Of a DNA stretch of 9,737 nt, positions 6,409 through 9,737 are shown piece after piece; position 1 is the stretch's first letter; every line of letters begins with the position of its first letter. The notes under the pieces are model-generated. The model did no database searches. It worked only from the letters and a program-made list of their open reading frames with translations, and was not told where the DNA came from. A program made the position numbers and the translations under genes. This DNA is from Campylobacteraceae bacterium (lineage in GTDB: Bacteria; Campylobacterota; Campylobacteria; Campylobacterales; Sulfurospirillaceae): positions 1 through 9,737 of the forward strand of contig JALUMZ010000157.1 of NCBI GenBank assembly GCA_027055635.1, in the 5' to 3' direction.

Positions 6409-7266
6409 ATGACATTAATAAATGGAAAAGAGTTATCACAAAAGATAAGAAAAAATGTTAAAAAAGAGATTGAGACGCTAGAGACAGTTGGTATCACTCC
6501 GGGGCTTGCTGTTTTGCTTGTGGGTGATGATCCTGCTAGCAAAACATATGTAAGTATGAAGGAGAAAGCCTGTGAAGAGGCTGGTATCTATTCTATTGTA
6601 CATAAAATGCCAAATTCCATATCCCAAAATAAGATTTTAGAGATACTTGATATGATAAATAAAAATGATTATATAGATGGTATCTTGGTACAACTTCCAC
6701 TTCCTGCCCAAATAGATACAAATAAAATATTAGAAACCATAGATCCTAGCAAAGATGTGGATGGTTTCCATCCATTTAATGTCGGAAGACTGGTTTCTAA
6801 CCTAGATAGTTTTGTGCCTTGTACGCCTTTGGGGGTTATGAGAATGTTTGAAGAGTACGGAATTGATCCAAAAGGCAAAGATGTTTGCATAGTCGGAGCT
6901 AGTAATATAGTGGGAAAACCCATGCTAAATCTTCTATTAAATGCCGGGGCAACAGTAGATATTTGTCATATTTTCACAAAAGATTTAAAAGCCCATACAA
7001 GTAAAGCAGATATTGTTATAGTTGGCGTAGGCAAAGCCGGGCTTATTAGCCAAGATATGGTCAAAGATAATGCAATCGTTATAGATATAGGCATAAACAG
7101 GCTAGAGAGTGGAAAATTAGTTGGTGATGTTGATTTTAAAACAGTAGCTCCAAAATGCTCTTTCATCACTCCAGTTCCCGGTGGTGTAGGACCTATGACT
7201 ATTGCAATGCTGCTGGAAAATACTCTAAAAGCAGCAAAAAACAGAAACAAAAAGAAGGTAAAATAA
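6409..7266 (+). CDS. folD: Methylenetetrahydrofolate dehydrogenase / methenyltetrahydrofolate cyclohydrolase
   Basis: The 285-residue bifunctional enzyme interconverts 5,10-methylene-THF, 5,10-methenyl-THF and 10-formyl-THF in the cytoplasm, supplying one-carbon units for purines and other products. The YXXXK active-site motif is Tyr47-Lys51, GILVQLPLP is at 91-99, DVDGFHPFNVGRL follows, GASNIVGKPM at 163-172 begins the NADP-binding part, and PGGVGPMT is at 257-264. In the nucleotide loop the common GRS is GAS here; I recall the same form in other Campylobacterota, so it is not a defect. Length is normal. It is first in a run of three plus-strand genes; the lepB start codon follows its stop directly. 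10-formyl-THF made here is the co-substrate of PurH, although the genes are not co-transcribed. Confidence 0.97.
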   Translation: MTLINGKELSQKIRKNVKKEIETLETVGITPGLAVLLVGDDPASKTYVSMKEKACEEAGIYSIVHKMPNSISQNKILEILDMINKNDYIDGILVQLPLPAQIDTNKILETIDPSKDVDGFHPFNVGRLVSNLDSFVPCTPLGVMRMFEEYGIDPKGKDVCIVGASNIVGKPMLNLLLNAGATVDICHIFTKDLKAHTSKADIVIVGVGKAGLISQDMVKDNAIVIDIGINRLESGKLVGDVDFKTVAPKCSFITPVPGGVGPMTIAMLLENTLKAAKNRNKKKVK

Positions 7267-8103
7267 GTGAAAAACAAACTGCAAAAACTATATAACTTTT
7301 CAAATAGTTGGACTGGTACTGTTATCATTGTACTGCTTGTTATATTTTTTATAGCTCAAGCCTTTGTGATCCCTAGCGGAAGTATGAAAAATACTCTTTT
7401 GATAGGAGATCATCTTTTTGTAAAAAAGTTTTCTTATGGTGTACCTATTCCGCATATTCCATGGATTGAAGTTCCTGTACTTCCCGATTTCAAGGGAGAC
7501 GGACATCTGATAGATGCAAATGGTCCACAAAGAGGAGATATAGTTGTCTTTAGATATCCAAATAATATAAAAATCCATTATGTAAAAAGGTGTGTAGCAC
7601 TCGGAGGAGATGAGATACTCTACTCAAATGAAACTCTTTATATAAGATTTCGCGAGGGTGACGAGTATATGAAAAAAAACTTTCAACCCGGACAATTGGT
7701 TGTATTGGCTGATAAACTCTGGGTAAAAAACCCATATAAATATAAATACCCAGGCATTCATTATGATAAGAACATAGATATTTTTGAACAGATGAATCTA
7801 TACATGCAAGCAAACCAATTAGCAATGCAACCTGCGATCGTAAAGGAGTTTCCAAATAAGCAAGGTTTGATGTTTAATGCATTTTATAAAAAAGTACCAA
7901 AAGATGAATATTTCATGATGGGAGACAATAGAGACCATTCAAATGATAGTAGATTTTGGGGAAGTGTACCATACTCATTGATAGTCGGAAAACCTTGGTT
8001 TATATATTTTAGTTGGGATAAAAACTACAATATAAGATGGAATAGGATAGGAAGATTTATAGACAATCTACAAACTGACAAAAGTTTTTTAAATGGAAAA
8101 TAG
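7267..8103 (+). CDS. lepB: Signal peptidase I
   Basis: This 278-residue membrane-anchored serine protease removes signal peptides from exported proteins at the periplasmic face. One N-terminal membrane segment (about 16-35) precedes PSGSM (36-40), with Ser39 as nucleophile. Lys107 in YVKRCVALGGD is the general base, and MGDNRDHSNDSRFWG from 218 is the conserved box E. A family-typical variable insertion lies between about 115 and 210. The start is GTG at 7267, directly after the folD TAA; AAGAAGGT (7252-7259) at 7 nt supports it and implies coupling to folD. The gene overlaps the next one by 11 nt. Campylobacter, where the gene is called lepP, also has it next to folD. Its activity is needed for proteins such as the nearby periplasmic cytochrome. 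Confidence 0.96.
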   Translation: MKNKLQKLYNFSNSWTGTVIIVLLVIFFIAQAFVIPSGSMKNTLLIGDHLFVKKFSYGVPIPHIPWIEVPVLPDFKGDGHLIDANGPQRGDIVVFRYPNNIKIHYVKRCVALGGDEILYSNETLYIRFREGDEYMKKNFQPGQLVVLADKLWVKNPYKYKYPGIHYDKNIDIFEQMNLYMQANQLAMQPAIVKEFPNKQGLMFNAFYKKVPKDEYFMMGDNRDHSNDSRFWGSVPYSLIVGKPWFIYFSWDKNYNIRWNRIGRFIDNLQTDKSFLNGK

Positions 8104-8743
8104 TGCAGAAATCATAAAGGTAGTAGCTCAGATTTTAGCTTTGATGGTAGCTATCATTGGTCATGAAATTATGCACGGATATGTTGCTTACAAGTATGGT
8201 GATTATACTGCTAAAAATGCCGGACGACTAAGTATAAATCCTATAAAACATATAGACTTAGTAGGCACAATCATACTTCCCGCACTTCTTTTTTTCTCTC
8301 ATGCTCCTTTTCTTTTTGGCTGGGCAAAACCAGTGCCTATAAACATGAGAGAAGTGATGAATAACGGAGGCTACAAAGCAGCTATTGGCGTATCTTTAGC
8401 AGGAATTGCTTATAACTTTATGCTAGCCATAGTTTGTAGTATCATCTTTGGATTTTTAAATGAGCCCACAACATATGTAAGTCTGTTTTTTGTCTATCTG
8501 GTTTTACAATCACTCATATATAACATAGTTTTAGGAGTTTTTAACCTATATCCCATTCCACCCCTTGACGGCTCACATGCACTCGCCTATCTAGCTGCAT
8601 CACAAGGTTGGAATGGCATTATGAACTTTTTTGACTCTATGCAGAGATATGGTATGCTGATACTTCTTCTATTTATAGCTACCCCACTGTCAAAGTACTT
8701 CTTTGCTCCAATTGGGTATATAGTAAATTGGCTTATAAACTAA
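8093..8743 (+). CDS. Site-2 protease family (M50) membrane metalloprotease
   Basis: The 216-residue polytopic membrane protein has the M50 zinc site: HEIMH at 24-28 in the first membrane segment, and NLYPIPPLDGS at 151-161 with Asp159 as third zinc ligand. AGIAYNF (103-109) takes the place of the conserved AGPxxN region, and GWAKPVPIN (76-84) is also family-typical. It has no PDZ domain and is short, so it belongs to the compact rhomboid-sized M50 group rather than RseP. Members cut substrates within the membrane; the natural substrate here is unknown. The ATG lies within the end of lepB (11-nt overlap), so translation is coupled, and the two membrane proteases are probably made together. TAA at 8741 ends the operon shortly before element E3. 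Confidence 0.92.
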   Translation: MENSAEIIKVVAQILALMVAIIGHEIMHGYVAYKYGDYTAKNAGRLSINPIKHIDLVGTIILPALLFFSHAPFLFGWAKPVPINMREVMNNGGYKAAIGVSLAGIAYNFMLAIVCSIIFGFLNEPTTYVSLFFVYLVLQSLIYNIVLGVFNLYPIPPLDGSHALAYLAASQGWNGIMNFFDSMQRYGMLILLLFIATPLSKYFFAPIGYIVNWLIN

Positions 8744-8754
8744 GGTATTTTATT

Positions 8755-8880
8755 ATTAAGTGACCTTACGCACTATAATGAGCAAAGCTCGTTATAGTGG
8801 CAGAGACTAAAGTCCCTACAACCCCCTAAAGCTACGAAAATAGGACTTTTCGAGAAAAAAAGTGCATAAGGTCAGTTAAT
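8755..8880. repeat. Palindromic element E3
   Basis: A 20-nt outer inverted repeat (8755-8774 against 8861-8880; core TGACCTTACGCACT) matches at 18 of 20 positions and carries TTAA near both ends (8756-8759, 8876-8879). Inside are a 13-bp hairpin with a 3-nt loop (8771-8783 with 8787-8799, one mismatch) and a second arm pairing AAAGTCCCTA (8809-8818) with TAGGACTTT (8841-8849). No protein is encoded. Its position 11 nt after the M50 gene means it may also end transcription of that operon. It shares no evident sequence with E1 or E2 but is similar in principle: an outer stem with two arms. Confidence 0.78.
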
Positions 8881-8980
8881 CTCTCTAATGATATCTATCT
8901 ATCTTGTAGAGAGATATTCATTTCTTATTTGTGCTACAGAATTTTATCATTTCTGTATCCTAATAAGTATAGCCGGCTCA
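8881..8980. other. Spacer between E3 and E4
   Basis: This 100-nt stretch holds only a 7-bp inverted repeat (CTCTCTA at 8881-8887, TAGAGAG at 8907-8913) and a weak ACAGAA/TTCTGT pair (8938-8956). Neither strand gives a recognisable protein piece. It may be what is left of the 3' part of the AraC-type gene, but that was not confirmed. Confidence 0.4.
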
Positions 8981-9098
8981 ACTAATCTTACACACTATAA
9001 TAAATAAGGCTCATAAAAATGGTAGAAACTAGAATCCCCATAATCCCTCTGAAGTTACGAAAAATAGAGCTTTTTGAGAAAAAAATAGGTAAATTAGG
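8981..9098. repeat. Element E4, degraded relative of E3
   Basis: The segment aligns with E3 over nearly its whole length (from CTTACACACTATAAT, through GTTACGAAAAATAG, to GAGAAAAAAATAGG) with roughly two thirds identity by eye. Most differences are G or C in E3 and A or T here. Only traces of the outer repeat survive (CTAATCTTAC against GTAAATTAG), and the first-arm hairpin is lost. It is in the same orientation as E3. On the minus strand it abuts, and appears to truncate, the AraC-type regulator remnant. Confidence 0.68.
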
Positions 9099-9099
9099 A

Positions 9100-9358
9100 T
9101 ATTTGATTTGATTTTGATAAGCAAATCCCATCAAAACTTCCCAAGCTTCTTTTGCAGATTTATCATAAGCACCCTCTTTTCTTACACATAAAACCTTTAT
9201 CGATTGTAACTCAACAAATTTAGGTTTTAACATCTTCAATCTTTTTTCTTTTTTGCATTCTGCAAAAACTCTTTTGGAGTTATTCCAAAATGATTTTTAA
9301 AAGCTTTTGAAAAAGAAGCGCTTGTTTCATATCCACTACGATTTGCTAGTATATCCTT
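9100..9358 (-). pseudogene. Truncated, frameshifted AraC-family regulator with GyrI-like domain
   Basis: On the minus strand 9358-9236 encodes KDILANRSGYETSASF continuing SKAFKNHFGITPKEF, the second helix-turn-helix of an AraC/XylS DNA-binding domain, then stops at TGA (9238-9236). In another frame, from 9239 on, follows KFVELQSIKVLCVRKEGAYD with SAKEAWEVL, which resembles the start of a GyrI-like ligand-binding domain, the usual partner in such regulators. Adding one A in either A6 run (plus-strand T6 at 9242-9247 or 9249-9254) would rejoin the two. The first helix-turn-helix is missing upstream, and the GyrI part ends after about 45 residues at E4 instead of about 150. With three separate lesions it is a dead gene; a base-call error could explain only the frameshift. 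Confidence 0.72.
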
Positions 9359-9359
9359 T

Positions 9360-9589
9360 CTATTCTATCAAGTCGAAAGTTACTTTACAATTAGCTATTT
9401 TTGCTATTGATTTTAAATTTTCTGTTGATTTTTTATAAGCATTTTTAACAATAACTTCTACATTTGGGTGGGCTACTTTAACAATAGATTTAATGTTCTC
9501 TCTGTGCTTTTAGAAGCATCAATAATAACACTTCCTCCAAGTTTTACTATTGATTTAATATTCTCTGTGGACTTAATTTTTTTCCTTTT
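9360..9589 (-). pseudogene. Remnant of a small internally repetitive protein
   Basis: The minus strand encodes three imperfect copies of one unit: STENIKSIVKLGGSVIIDAS, then (after a frameshift) NIKSIVKVAHPNVEVIVKNA, then STENLKSIAKIANCKVTFDL, ending in IE and TAG (9360-9362). The frame breaks in the second unit because AG is duplicated (GAGAGAAC on the minus strand, plus 9495-9502, where the other copies have GAGAA or GAAAA); removing two bases restores an unbroken repeat protein. No ATG opens the frame: it runs from a TAA near 9596 through ATTAAG, with AAAAGGA upstream that could once have been a ribosome site. I do not recognise the family. Its stop codon touches the AraC remnant, so the junction between them is probably a deletion point. 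Confidence 0.6.
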
Positions 9590-9614
9590 ATTTTAAGTTG
9601 CAATAGATACTAAC

Positions 9615-9737
9615 GGTCGCGCTGAGCACCCCTTAAGTTTAGTTTCAGGAAATCCCGCAGGGTTTCCTGGAAATAAGCTTGAGGGTGTGACTCCTGCTTT
9701 TTGTTGTTCGTAGCGGAGCGCAGAACGAATCAAAAAG
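9615..9737. repeat. Hairpin-rich repeat element E5, cut by the window edge
   Basis: This stretch is richer in G+C than its surroundings and folds into two consecutive hairpins. The first pairs 9627-9656 with 9660-9687 (CACCC...CAGGAAATCCC with GGGTTTCCTG...GGGTG, a few bulges). The second pairs CTTTTTG (9697-9703) and the following GTTCG with GAACG and CAAAAAG (9731-9737). The preceding TAACGGTCGCGCTGAG has no partner inside the window and may be the left half of an outer stem whose right half lies beyond the edge. Confidence 0.6.

Noticed and set aside
8755..8880. E3 as a tRNA or tRNA-like gene
   Set aside because: The arms do not match tRNA dimensions, and no T-loop, anticodon arm or CCA end is seen.
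8755..9098. E3/E4 as members of the E1/E2 family
   Set aside because: The tip motif and the stem sequences of E1/E2 are absent, and E3 is less than half the length; only the general plan and nearby TTAA are shared.
8988..9239. A single 83-residue minus-strand gene
   Set aside because: Its first part is the end of a frameshifted AraC-type gene and its last part is E4 read as protein; it does not make one coherent protein.

Overview
The window reads as a chromosomal stretch of an AT-rich Campylobacterota (formerly Epsilonproteobacteria) member, probably a Sulfurimonas-, Sulfurovum- or Arcobacter-like organism. The assignment rests on the close resemblance of the purH product to Campylobacter PurH, on the folD-lepB order also known from Campylobacter, and on the small CNLCH cytochrome c beside folD. 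The genus cannot be fixed from the sequence alone.

Layout, left to right. (1) 22-2276, plus strand: a tight three-gene cluster coding for a double-DUF1538 membrane protein, a P-II-like protein and a two-CBS-domain protein. It looks like a transporter with two soluble nucleotide-sensing partners. (2) 2273-2548: palindromic element E1, then a decayed minus-strand coding remnant at about 2585-2880. (3) 2977-4518, minus strand: purH (last two steps of IMP synthesis). (4) 4570-4839: palindromic element E2, filling the divergent gap between purH and a MalY/PatB-type PLP enzyme (4853-5989, plus). (5) A hairpin lies over the convergent stop codons of that gene and of a small periplasmic cytochrome c (6011-6343, minus). 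(6) 6409-8743, plus strand: folD, lepB (start abuts the folD stop) and a site-2-protease-family membrane protein overlapping lepB by 11 nt, most likely one operon. (7) 8744-9737: no intact gene. It holds element E3 (8755-8880), a degraded relative E4 (about 8981-9098), a truncated and frameshifted AraC-family regulator, a frameshifted remnant of a small internally repetitive protein, and the left part of a GC-richer hairpin element E5 that runs to the window edge.

The most striking signal is not a gene. E1 and E2 are almost the same length (268-276 and 270 bp) and share one architecture: a 31-33 bp outer inverted repeat enclosing two long stem-loop arms. The paired stems differ in sequence between the elements, but all four arm tips carry versions of one motif (TTGAWTTAGCTAAGG, a variable joint, then CTAG.ACTGC). 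The motif is always on the minus strand in the left arm and the plus strand in the right arm, so the two tips within an element are complementary to each other. Variable stems that keep pairing around a conserved tip suggest that structure is maintained, in DNA, RNA or both. No transposase, integrase or reverse transcriptase is encoded in the window, so any mobilising partner would lie elsewhere.
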